Source: Phycisphaerae bacterium
Lineage (GTDB): Bacteria; Planctomycetota; Phycisphaerae; JAJVII01
Assembly (NCBI GenBank): GCA_022072085.1
Contig: JAJVII010000015.1
Coordinates: forward strand, 124,001-188,000
Reading direction: 5' to 3'
Length of the DNA stretch: 64,000 bases
Part shown: positions 51,082 to 58,636 of the stretch, piece by piece
How the letters are laid out: every line of letters starts with the position of its first letter
How positions within the stretch are numbered: position 1 is the stretch's first letter
Notes under the pieces: model-generated
Told to the model about the DNA's origin: nothing
What the model saw: the letters and a program-made list of their open reading frames with translations, nothing else
Databases searched by the model: none
Made by a program: the position numbers and the translations under genes

Positions 51082-51098
51082 CTACGCGGGTCGCGTGG
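51062..51098. repeat. Half copy of the palindromic element family at a gene 3' end
   Basis: GTTAG (51062-51066), 17 bases AAGTCGCTCAAGAACCT (51067-51083) and core ACGCGGGTCGCG (51084-51095) keep the family spacing. The expected complementary arm is absent; instead the methyltransferase coding sequence begins, and that gene's stop codon (complement of 51082-51084) lies where arm meets core. Confidence 0.75.
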
Positions 51099-51834
51099 CG
51101 ATCGCGATCAGACGCTGCGAGTGACGGGTCAGCCGACCCGGTCCGCCGGGGGAGTGACCCAACAGCCGCACGTCCGTGAACCCGGCCGTCCGCAGCAGCG
51201 CCCGCAGTTCCGGGCCGCTGTACAGGCGGACCGAAAGCCGGCGACGCTGCACGCGGCTGCCCAGGCGGAACGTCCAGGTCGGCTCGACGCGGCTGGTCCG
51301 CGCGTTGAAGCGGTGGCGGTCGATGATCTCGACGCCGTTGACGGTCGTGCGGCCGGCCGGCCGAAAGTTCTTCACGAGCCAGGTCTTGTTGAGCGTGTCG
51401 ATCAGCAGCCGCCCGCCCGGGCGCAGGGCGGCCAGCGCGGCCCGCGCGGTGGCCAGGTTGTCCGCGTCGCTGAAATAGCCGAAGCTCGTGAACCAGTTGA
51501 ACGCCGCATCGAACCGCCCGGCGAACGGCAGCTCGCGCATGTCGGCGCGCACGAAGTCGATCTGCACGCCGGCCTTTCTCGCCTCGCGGCGGGCCCGGGC
51601 CAGGTAGGCCGGCTGGAAGTCGACGCCGGTCATCCGCAGCCCCATGCCTGCCAGCGGGATCGTCAGCCGCCCCTGCCCGCAGGGGCAGTCCAGCACCTGC
51701 TGACCCCTGCCAAGTCCCAGCAGCCGCCGGATCATCCGCGCCTGGCGCAGCGACCGGGACGCGGCGAACTGGCCCGCCAGTATGCGTCCGTAGAGGTCGT
51801 CGAAGAACTTGTCGTGCCATCCGCGCCCGGCCAT
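51082..51834 (-). CDS. SAM-dependent methyltransferase
   Basis: A 250-residue class I methyltransferase. It has an N-terminal helical cap (HDKFFDDLYGRILAGQF), motif I VLDCPCGQGRLTIPL near residue 47, motif II GVDFQP, and motif IV FDAAFNWFTSFGYF. A C-terminal extension is typical of the small-molecule N- or C-methyltransferase branch. The substrate is unknown. TGGAGG lies seven bases before the ATG at 51834; the open frame continues upstream but without such a site. The last residues ATRPA and the stop are encoded by the core of the half palindrome at 51062. Confidence 0.85.
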   Translation of the reverse strand: MAGRGWHDKFFDDLYGRILAGQFAASRSLRQARMIRRLLGLGRGQQVLDCPCGQGRLTIPLAGMGLRMTGVDFQPAYLARARREARKAGVQIDFVRADMRELPFAGRFDAAFNWFTSFGYFSDADNLATARAALAALRPGGRLLIDTLNKTWLVKNFRPAGRTTVNGVEIIDRHRFNARTSRVEPTWTFRLGSRVQRRRLSVRLYSGPELRALLRTAGFTDVRLLGHSPGGPGRLTRHSQRLIAIATRPA

Positions 51835-51975
51835 CGAAGAGCCTCCAGCGAATCGGCAGGTTCCGCACGCGGCAAGGTTACACTCGGAATCTGGATCGAC
51901 GCAAGCGCCGCCCGCGCCCTCGCACGCCGTCGGGCAGGCCGGGTATACTTGACAGGGGGACAATGGAGGCAAGCC

Positions 51976-53214
51976 ATGTCGGCCAGGTCCGCGACGGCAG
52001 TCGGGGTGGTTCTGGCAATGCTGTCAGCCGGGGCGATCGCCCGGGCCGACGACCCGCCGCCCGCGGCATCGCCGGTCATCGACTTCAACTATGCCCGCCA
52101 GCTCATCCAGAAGGAGCGGCGGGGGGAATCGCTGACCCCGCAGGAGCGGGACTATCTCGCCCGCGCCCGCGAAGAATATCGCCGCCGCAATGGACGGGTT
52201 CCGCCGACGACCCAGCCGGACGGCCGACGCGGGCCCGGGCCGACGACGCGCCCGGACACGCCGGCGCCCCGCGCAAGCATGGGCTTCAAACCCCTGACCG
52301 AGATGACCGCCGACGACCGCTACAAGGGCGAGGACGGCGGGCTCTACGGCGGCGGGCGTAACTCGCCGGCTGACGCGCACGCGACGGCGGCGGCCGCGGC
52401 GATCGGGAACATCACGCCCCTGGACGCCGAGGGCAAGCCGGCCGCCGACGGCAAGATCGTGCTCATCTCCATCGGTATGTCGAACACGACGCAGGAGTTC
52501 TCGCGCTTCAAGCAGTTGGCCGACGCCGACCCGGCCAAGCGGCCCGAGGTCGTCATCGTCGACGGCGCCCAGGGCGGCATGGACGCCGCCAGTTGGGACC
52601 CGACGGGCAACGCCGGCGCCGAGCGTGTCTGGGGCGTGCTCGCCGATCGGCTCAAGCGCGCCGGCGTCACGCCGCAGCAGGTGCAGGCGGTCTGGATCAA
52701 GCAGGCCCTCAAGCAGCCGGCTGGCCTGGGGGCCTTCCCCGCGCACGCCCGCACCCTGCGCGATCATCTCGTCGCGATCCTCCAGTTGGCCAGGCAGAAG
52801 TACCCGAACCTCCGCGTGGCCTACCTCTCCAGCCGAATCTATGCCGGCTACGCCACCGGCGGGCTGAACCCTGAACCCTATGCCTACGAGAGTGCGTTCT
52901 CCGTCCGCTGGGTGATCCTCGACCAGTGCCGCGGCGACAAGGCCCTGAACTGCGACCCGGCCGCCGGCGAAGTGAAAGCCCCCCTGGTTCTGTGGGGCCC
53001 CTATCTCTGGTCCGATGGCACGACGCCGCGAAAGGCCGACGGCCTGACCTACGTCCGAGCCGACCTGGCCGGCGACGGCACCCACCCGTCGGCCGAGAGC
53101 GGACGCACGAAGGTCGCACGCCAACTCCTGTCGTTCTTCACGGCCGACCCGCTGGCCAAGTCGTGGTTCGCACGCCAGGCTGCGCCCGTGCCTCGGCTGC
53201 CCGATTCGCCGTAG
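51976..53214 (+). CDS. Secreted SGNH-hydrolase-like protein
   Basis: A 412-residue exported protein with a signal peptide (about residues 1-24, ending AIARA). A Pro/Thr-rich linker (to about residue 105) is followed by a domain with LISIGMSNTTQEF in the block I position and DGTHPSAESG in the block V position (Asp-x-x-His), as in SGNH/GDSL esterases. Block III may be in VAYLSSRIY. The assignment is tentative, because block I has Ser in an unusual context. TGGAGG lies six bases before the ATG, and a TATACT box lies at 51944-51949. It is divergent from the methyltransferase. Confidence 0.68.
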   Translation: MSARSATAVGVVLAMLSAGAIARADDPPPAASPVIDFNYARQLIQKERRGESLTPQERDYLARAREEYRRRNGRVPPTTQPDGRRGPGPTTRPDTPAPRASMGFKPLTEMTADDRYKGEDGGLYGGGRNSPADAHATAAAAAIGNITPLDAEGKPAADGKIVLISIGMSNTTQEFSRFKQLADADPAKRPEVVIVDGAQGGMDAASWDPTGNAGAERVWGVLADRLKRAGVTPQQVQAVWIKQALKQPAGLGAFPAHARTLRDHLVAILQLARQKYPNLRVAYLSSRIYAGYATGGLNPEPYAYESAFSVRWVILDQCRGDKALNCDPAAGEVKAPLVLWGPYLWSDGTTPRKADGLTYVRADLAGDGTHPSAESGRTKVARQLLSFFTADPLAKSWFARQAAPVPRLPDSP

Positions 53215-53315
53215 TCCTCGGCGCGGGCTGGAAAAGTCCAGATGCGCTCACAATAATCTCCGGTCGCGCGGGTCGATTGACGCGCCTGCATCGCACCTGA
53301 CCGGAGGAGCCATTC

Positions 53316-55562
53316 ATGCCCGATCGCTGGACGCACGTGGTCTGTCCGCATGACGCACATTTCCTGATCCGCCGGGCCGCCAGCGACCTCGCGGCCCGTC
53401 TGGAGGCGGCCGTCGTCGCGCCCGACGCGGCGCCGCGCGACGGAACCGTCCGACTGACCATCGAGTCCGGCGACCCGGCCGCCCCCGAGGCGTGGCACAT
53501 CGCCCGCGACCGCCGCCGCCTGGTATTGACCGCCGGCCGGCCCCGGGCCCTCTACCGGGCGGCCTGGGACCTGATCGACCGGCTGGACGCCGGTCGGCCC
53601 GTCGAGTCGTGCGTGGTGCGGCCGCCGTTGCGGGAGTTCCTGGCGATCTGGGACCAGCTCGGCTGCGGCTACAGCCGCGACAGCGTCGGCTTCGACTGGG
53701 ACGCCCACCTGGCCGAGGCTGTCCGGCTGGGCATCACGCACCTGGAGTGCAACGCGCTGGCGACGCCGTATACGATCCAGGACGACGACCCGGAAGACCC
53801 CTACATCCAGTGGAATCTGTTCGGGCCGTCGCTGGACCAGTTCGTCGCCAGCGACCTGACGGCCGGGCTCTATCCGCCGGCGTATCTGCGGGACAACCTG
53901 AACGCCCTGCGGGCGCGCGTCGCGCGGTTCCGCGCGTTCGACATCGAGCCGGTGATGCTCTGCTACGAACCGCGCTGGCTGCCGGAGCGGTTCTTCGCGC
54001 GGCGGCCGGACCTGCGCGGCCCGCGGACCGATCACCCGGGGCGCGGCACGACGCCGAGATACGCGTTGGACGTGGACCACCCGGCGGCGCTGGAGCACTA
54101 CGAGCAGCTCGTCGCGCGGCTGGTGGCTGCCGTGCCCGACCTGGCCGGCATCTGCATCATCGGCGAGGACAGCGGCGCGGGCTACAACTTCACGCAATAC
54201 CGCTACGCCGGTCCCAACGGCACGTTCCGCGCCCGCATGCACACGCTCGGCCAGCGCGTTGGCGATTTCTTCCGCGCGCTCGGCCGCGGGCTCGACGGCG
54301 ACGGCGCGCCGCGACGCCTCTGGCACGTCTGCGACAGCTTCGAGTGGGACCGCGAACTGCCCGACGTGCTCAAGGAAACCGAACCGGCCGTCGGCATCCT
54401 GCACGTTACACCGCAGGAAGACTTCTACGAACTGGACGGACAGCGGCGGGCCACGCCGTGGCACGGCGCCAACCAGGTCCACATCGACGACGTCGTGCGG
54501 CGGCACAGCGAGATGGTCCGCCAGACCGGCCATCCCGACCTGCCCGTGACGGCGATCCACGGCTGGCTGACCGATCCGGTCCTCGGCGTGCCGATGCCCT
54601 GGGTGATCGCTGAGAAGTATCGCAACTTCGCGGCCGCCGGTTACGATCGACTGGCCCTCTACGGCGGGCACCTGCCGCCGACGCACACGCCCTTCAACGC
54701 AAACCAGCACGTCGCCCGGGCCCTGCTCCGCGACCCGTCCGCCGACGCCGACGCGCTGATCGCCGCGCTGGCTGACCGCTGGGCGCCGGACCAGGCCGAC
54801 AACCTGCTCGCGGCCTGGCGGCTGGTCGACCGGGCGATGCGGCTGTGGCCGTTCCGTCCGACCGGCGACCACATGGTCTGCACCGCCGTCTGGTATCGCA
54901 ACCTCTATCGCCCGCTGATCGTGCGGCCGGACCTGCTGCCGCCGCCGGAGCGGCGGTGCGTTTACCTCCACTCGATGAGCGTCTGGTTCGACGTGGGCCG
55001 ATTCCATTTCCTGTGGGAGGGCACGCGGCGGCGATTCACCGCCGAGCAGGCCGCCGGGGCCGCCGACCGCGTCGAACGCCACCTGCTGACGCCGCTGGCC
55101 GAGGCGGGCGATTTGCTGCGAGCCGTCCCCGGCGACGCCGCCGCCGACCACGCCGAGCGCGTCGAGGCCATCCGCCTGATCGCCGCCCGGCGGGTGCGTG
55201 AGCTGCGCGTGGCCGCCCTGCTGGACGCGTATTACGAAGGCCGACCCCCGGCCGACCGCGCCCGCCGCCGCGAGGACCTGGCCGCCTTCCGCAGCCTCGT
55301 CCAACTGGACATCACCGAGGCAGACCTGCTGATCCGGCTGGTCGCCCGCACGGGCGGCCGTGTCGTCCTCCAGAGCCCGCGCCAGACGCCCTTCATCCTG
55401 GGCACGGACATCTGCGAGCGGCTGGCCGGGCGGAGCGCGATCGCGGCCCGCGAGCTGGCGTCCGACGCGACGCGGGCGTTCTTCGAGGAGCCCCTGGTCG
55501 CGGGCGAGTGGCCCTATCGCGGCGAGGCGACGATCCCGGCCCTGTTCCGCGGGTCGCTGTAG
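53316..55562 (+). CDS. Glycoside hydrolase-like protein of unassigned family
   Basis: A 748-residue protein without a signal peptide. The first ~95 residues look like the GH20b/zincin-like N-terminal domain found before many glycosidase barrels (LIRRAASDLAARLEAA, then LVLTAGRPRALYRAAWDLI). A TIM-barrel-like part follows from about residue 105 (LGITHLECNALATPY, VMLCYEPRW), with acidic candidates in GICIIGEDSGAG near 285. The C-terminal ~200 residues are helical. It is not a typical GH20, because the adjacent Asp-Glu pair motif is missing; GH67/GH115-like uronidases are another possibility. GGAGGAG lies upstream of the ATG. Confidence 0.68.
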   Translation: MPDRWTHVVCPHDAHFLIRRAASDLAARLEAAVVAPDAAPRDGTVRLTIESGDPAAPEAWHIARDRRRLVLTAGRPRALYRAAWDLIDRLDAGRPVESCVVRPPLREFLAIWDQLGCGYSRDSVGFDWDAHLAEAVRLGITHLECNALATPYTIQDDDPEDPYIQWNLFGPSLDQFVASDLTAGLYPPAYLRDNLNALRARVARFRAFDIEPVMLCYEPRWLPERFFARRPDLRGPRTDHPGRGTTPRYALDVDHPAALEHYEQLVARLVAAVPDLAGICIIGEDSGAGYNFTQYRYAGPNGTFRARMHTLGQRVGDFFRALGRGLDGDGAPRRLWHVCDSFEWDRELPDVLKETEPAVGILHVTPQEDFYELDGQRRATPWHGANQVHIDDVVRRHSEMVRQTGHPDLPVTAIHGWLTDPVLGVPMPWVIAEKYRNFAAAGYDRLALYGGHLPPTHTPFNANQHVARALLRDPSADADALIAALADRWAPDQADNLLAAWRLVDRAMRLWPFRPTGDHMVCTAVWYRNLYRPLIVRPDLLPPPERRCVYLHSMSVWFDVGRFHFLWEGTRRRFTAEQAAGAADRVERHLLTPLAEAGDLLRAVPGDAAADHAERVEAIRLIAARRVRELRVAALLDAYYEGRPPADRARRREDLAAFRSLVQLDITEADLLIRLVARTGGRVVLQSPRQTPFILGTDICERLAGRSAIAARELASDATRAFFEEPLVAGEWPYRGEATIPALFRGSL

Positions 55563-55610
55563 CGACCGCCCCGCCGCCCGTTCCTCTTCCCGCGACCGGA
55601 GCGATTGTCG

Positions 55611-55639
55611 TTGACGCGGGCGTCCGGCCGTATTACGAT
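55611..55639 (+). promoter_or_regulatory. Promoter of the nikR-ECF nickel operon
   Basis: TTGACG (55611-55616), 17 bases and TACGAT (55634-55639). The -10 box lies in the left half of the NikR operator, so NikR bound to nickel would block polymerase. Confidence 0.55.
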
Positions 55640-55657
55640 TTCATCAGACCGTAATAC
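55630..55657. promoter_or_regulatory. NikR operator
   Basis: GTATTACG (55630-55637) and CGTAATAC (55650-55657) form a perfect inverted repeat. Its geometry GTATTAC-N14-GTAATAC is that described for NikR sites (GTATGA-N16-TCATAC in E. coli, GTGTTAC-type elsewhere). It lies 14 bases upstream of the nikR start codon. Confidence 0.88.
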
Positions 55658-55670
55658 GCCGGAGGACCCC

Positions 55671-56087
55671 ATGGCGGAGATGGCCCGAGTCAGCCTTTCC
55701 ATCGAGCGGCCCCTGCTGGACAAGCTGGAGCGCATGGTGCGGCGCAGCCGCTACACCAACCGCTCCGAGTTCGTCCGCGACATGATCCGCGAACAGATCG
55801 TGCAACAGGAGTGGGAGGCCGACGAGGAGGCCCTGGGCACGATCACGATGATCTACGACCATCACCAGCGCGGCCTCAGCGACAAGCTGACCGGCCTCCA
55901 GCACGACCACCACAAGGAAATCCTGGTGACCTCGCACGTCCACCTGGACCATCACTTGTGCGCGGAGGTGGTTCTGGTCCGCGGCCGGGCCAGCCACATC
56001 CGCCAGATCGCCGACGAACTGCGGAAGCAGCGCGGCGTCCTGCACGCGGCCCTGGCGATCAGCTCGACCGGCAAGACACTGCTTTAG
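55671..56087 (+). CDS. nikR: NikR, nickel-responsive ribbon-helix-helix repressor
   Basis: NikR represses nickel uptake when nickel is sufficient. The 138-residue protein starts with the RHH DNA-binding domain (RVSLSIERPLLDKLERMV ... NRSEFVRDMIRE). The ACT-like C-terminal domain has all four high-affinity nickel ligands, His78, His89, His91 and Cys97, with E. coli spacing. CGGAGG precedes the ATG at 55671; a longer reading from 55605 would run through the operator. It is the first gene of a five-gene transport operon (nikR, cbiM, PDGLE, cbiQ, cbiO) and should regulate that operon through the operator at 55630. Confidence 0.95.
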   Translation: MAEMARVSLSIERPLLDKLERMVRRSRYTNRSEFVRDMIREQIVQQEWEADEEALGTITMIYDHHQRGLSDKLTGLQHDHHKEILVTSHVHLDHHLCAEVVLVRGRASHIRQIADELRKQRGVLHAALAISSTGKTLL

Positions 56088-56119
56088 ACGCGCCGCCCGC
56101 GCGGCGGATCGGACACGCA

Positions 56120-56791
56120 ATGCACATACCCGACGCATACGTCAGCGGACAGGTGAACGCGGCGACCGCGGTCGTCTCGGCGGTGGCGGTGGGGCTGGCG
56201 GCCTGGCGGGCCCGGCGGACGCTGGGCGAGCGGCAGGCGCCGCTGCTGGGCATGACTGCGGCCTTCGTCTTCGCCGCCCAGATGCTCAACTTCCCCATCG
56301 CCGGCGGCACCAGCGGGCACTTCCTCGGCGCCCTGCTGGCGGCGGTGCTGATGGGCCCGCTCAACGCGTTGCTGGTCATGACCGTCGTGCTGGTCATCCA
56401 GTGCCTTGTCTTCGCCGACGGCGGGTTGACGGCGCTGGGAAGCAACATCTTCAACATGGGCATCATCGGCGGACTGGCCGGCTACGCCATCTTCAGCGCC
56501 GTACGGCGATTCCTTGCGCAGACGCGGCGCGGTTTCATGGCCGCAACGGCTGTCGCAGCGTGGGCGTCGGTTGTCCTCGCGTCGGCTGCCTGCGCCGTCG
56601 AGTTGGCGATCTCGGGCGTCGTGCCGCTGCGCGGCGTCCTGGGTGCGATGGTCGGCGTTCACGCCCTGATCGGCGCGGGCGAAGCGATCATCACGACGGC
56701 GGCCCTGTCGGTCGTCATGGCTGGCCGACCGGATCTGGTCGGCGCCTGGCAGCCGGCGCCGGTCGGCGCGTCGAAGGAGGCCCAGCCATGA
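56120..56791 (+). CDS. cbiM: CbiM/NikM substrate-binding subunit of an ECF nickel transporter
   Basis: The membrane S-component that binds the metal in ECF-type nickel or cobalt transporters. The 223-residue protein starts with MHIPDAYVSG, where the free N-terminus and His2 help coordinate the ion, followed by about six hydrophobic segments and the family motif NFPIAGGTSGHFLG. Linkage to nikR points to nickel as substrate rather than cobalt. No clear ribosome-binding site precedes the ATG, which lies 32 bases after nikR. Its last four bases overlap the start of the next gene (ATGA). Confidence 0.93.
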   Translation: MHIPDAYVSGQVNAATAVVSAVAVGLAAWRARRTLGERQAPLLGMTAAFVFAAQMLNFPIAGGTSGHFLGALLAAVLMGPLNALLVMTVVLVIQCLVFADGGLTALGSNIFNMGIIGGLAGYAIFSAVRRFLAQTRRGFMAATAVAAWASVVLASAACAVELAISGVVPLRGVLGAMVGVHALIGAGEAIITTAALSVVMAGRPDLVGAWQPAPVGASKEAQP

Positions 56792-57138
56792 CGCGACGCA
56801 GCACCTGGATGTTCGTGCTGCCCGGTCTGGCGGTCGCTGTCGGCTTGGCGGTGTTCGTTTCGCCGCTGGCGTCGAGCAGTCCGGACGGACTGGAAAGGGT
56901 GGCTGAGGACAAGGGCTTTGCCGACAAGGAGGCCTCCGGCGACGGCGAGGCCTGGAAGTCCGCCCCCGTACCCGACTACGAGATGCCCGGCGTGAAGCGA
57001 GTCCCGCTGGCCAAGGCGCTGGCTGGTCTGGCCGGCACGCTGGTCACGTTCCTGGTCGGCTGGGGCGTCGCCCGCCTGGCCGCCCGGCGGAACCGGCCAA
57101 ACCCCGCAGCCGGCGCAACGGATGGAGAGGGCTCCTGA
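56788..57138 (+). CDS. PDGLE-domain (CbiN/NikN-like) small transport subunit
   Basis: A 116-residue protein with two transmembrane helices (about 7-27 and 76-96) around an extracytoplasmic loop. That loop contains SSSPDGLERVAEDKGF, the PDGLE motif that replaces or equals CbiN/NikN in many ECF nickel and cobalt systems and is needed with CbiM for metal uptake. AAGGAGG lies before the ATG, which overlaps the cbiM stop (ATGA). The stop overlaps the cbiQ start (TGATG). Confidence 0.9.
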   Translation: MTRRSTWMFVLPGLAVAVGLAVFVSPLASSSPDGLERVAEDKGFADKEASGDGEAWKSAPVPDYEMPGVKRVPLAKALAGLAGTLVTFLVGWGVARLAARRNRPNPAAGATDGEGS

Positions 57139-57890
57139 TGCACGTCCCGGCCCGCTCCCTGTCGCAGGACGATTCGCTTGTCCATCGCCTCGACGCCCGA
57201 GCCAAACTGGCGGCGCTGCTGGGTCTGGTCATCATCTGCGTCAGCACGCCGCCCGGCCGATGGGGGGCGTTTGTCTTCTACGCCGTCTTTCTCCTCGCGG
57301 TCGCGGCGCTGTCGCGCGTGTCGCCCCACCACCTGCTCAAGCGGCTGCTCGCAGTTCTGCCCTTCGTCGTGCTGGTGGCGGTCTTCCTGCCGTTCATGCC
57401 CGGCCAGCCCCGCGTCGCGGTCGGACCGCTCTCGCTGTCGCGCGGCGGGCTGGCGATGTTCGCCACGATCTCGACCAAGGGGCTGATCGCGGTCGGCGCG
57501 GTCGTGCTGCTCTCGGCGACGACGCCGGCGGCCGAACTGCTGGCCGGCCTGGCCCGGCTGCGCGTGCCGGCGATCTTCGTCATGCTGCTGGCGGTGACCT
57601 GGCGATACCTCTGGCTGCTGGCCGACGAGGCCCGGCGGATGAAGCGGGCGGCCGTCGCACGCGGGTTCACCGGGCGGTGGCTGTGGCACGCCAGGACCGT
57701 CGGCCGAATGATCGGGGCCCTGTTCCTCCGCAGCCACCAGCGCGGCGAGCGGGTCTACCTGGCGATGGCGGCCCGCGGGTTCGACGGCCGGGCCGTGGGC
57801 GTCCCGCCCGCGCGGCTGCGCGGCGGCGACCTGCTGTTCGCCGCCGGCTCGCTGGCGCTGCTCATCGCCTGCCGGGCGGTGCTGCCATGA
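57138..57890 (+). CDS. cbiQ: CbiQ/NikQ transmembrane (T) component of the ECF transporter
   Basis: The energy-coupling membrane subunit linking the S-component to the ATPase. The 250-residue protein has 4-6 hydrophobic segments and the two Ala-Arg-Gly coupling motifs: RAAVARGFTG around residue 175 and MAARGFDGR around 215. The N-terminus LVHRLDARAKLAALLGLV is typical. It overlaps both neighbours by a few bases (TGATG and ATGA), implying translational coupling in the nickel operon. Confidence 0.93.
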   Translation: MHVPARSLSQDDSLVHRLDARAKLAALLGLVIICVSTPPGRWGAFVFYAVFLLAVAALSRVSPHHLLKRLLAVLPFVVLVAVFLPFMPGQPRVAVGPLSLSRGGLAMFATISTKGLIAVGAVVLLSATTPAAELLAGLARLRVPAIFVMLLAVTWRYLWLLADEARRMKRAAVARGFTGRWLWHARTVGRMIGALFLRSHQRGERVYLAMAARGFDGRAVGVPPARLRGGDLLFAAGSLALLIACRAVLP

Positions 57891-58597
57891 CAGGCGAGCC
57901 GCTGATTGACATCCGCGATCTCACTTTCTCCTACCCCGACGGCACGCGGGCGCTGAGCGGGCTGACGGTGTCGATCCACGCCGGCCAGCGGGTCGGCCTG
58001 GTCGGCCCCAACGGCGCGGGCAAGAGTACGCTGCTGCTGCACCTGGGAGGCATGCTCAGCGGGACCGGCAGCATTCGCGTGGCCGGGTCGCCGATGGACC
58101 GCTCGCACCTGCGGGCGATCCGCGCGGCCGTCGGCCTGGTGTTTCAGAACCCCGACGACCAGCTCTTCTGCCCGACGGTTGCGGAAGACCTCGCGTTCGG
58201 CCCGCGGAACATGAAGCTGGACGAGCACGAGGTCCGGCACCGCGTCACCGCGGCGCTGGCGGCGGTGGGGCTGGCCGACCGCGGCGGCAAGAGCCCGTTC
58301 CATCTCAGCTTCGGCGAGCGAAAGCGGGCGGCCATCGCGACGGTGCTGACCATGCGGCCGCAGGCGATTGTGCTGGACGAGCCGACGTCCAACCTCGACC
58401 CGCGCGGGCGGCGGGAGATCATCGCCCTGCTGGAGCGACTGGGTGGGACGCAGGTCGTCGCGACGCACGACCTGGAACTGGTGCGGCAGTTGTGTGGGCG
58501 TGTGCTCGTGCTGTCGGGGGGCCGGCTGGTGGCCGACGGGCCGCCGGGCGAGGTGCTTGCCGACGAATCATTCCTGCTGGCGCACGGCCTGGCGTGA
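57887..58597 (+). CDS. cbiO: CbiO/NikO ATP-binding subunit of the ECF transporter
   Basis: The ABC ATPase energising nickel uptake. The 236-residue protein has Walker A GPNGAGKST (40-48), Q-loop VFQNPDDQLF, signature LSFGERKR (the usual LSGGQ replaced by SFGE, common in CbiO), Walker B AIVLDEPTSNLD and the switch His in ATHDLEL. It overlaps the cbiQ stop by ATGA and ends the operon. Only one ATPase gene is present, so it is probably a homodimer. It converges on the GH3 glycosidase gene. Confidence 0.95.
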   Translation: MTGEPLIDIRDLTFSYPDGTRALSGLTVSIHAGQRVGLVGPNGAGKSTLLLHLGGMLSGTGSIRVAGSPMDRSHLRAIRAAVGLVFQNPDDQLFCPTVAEDLAFGPRNMKLDEHEVRHRVTAALAAVGLADRGGKSPFHLSFGERKRAAIATVLTMRPQAIVLDEPTSNLDPRGRREIIALLERLGGTQVVATHDLELVRQLCGRVLVLSGGRLVADGPPGEVLADESFLLAHGLA

Positions 58598-58636
58598 ACC
58601 GGCGTCCGTGCGGCCGCCCAGTCGCTCTCGGTCTGC

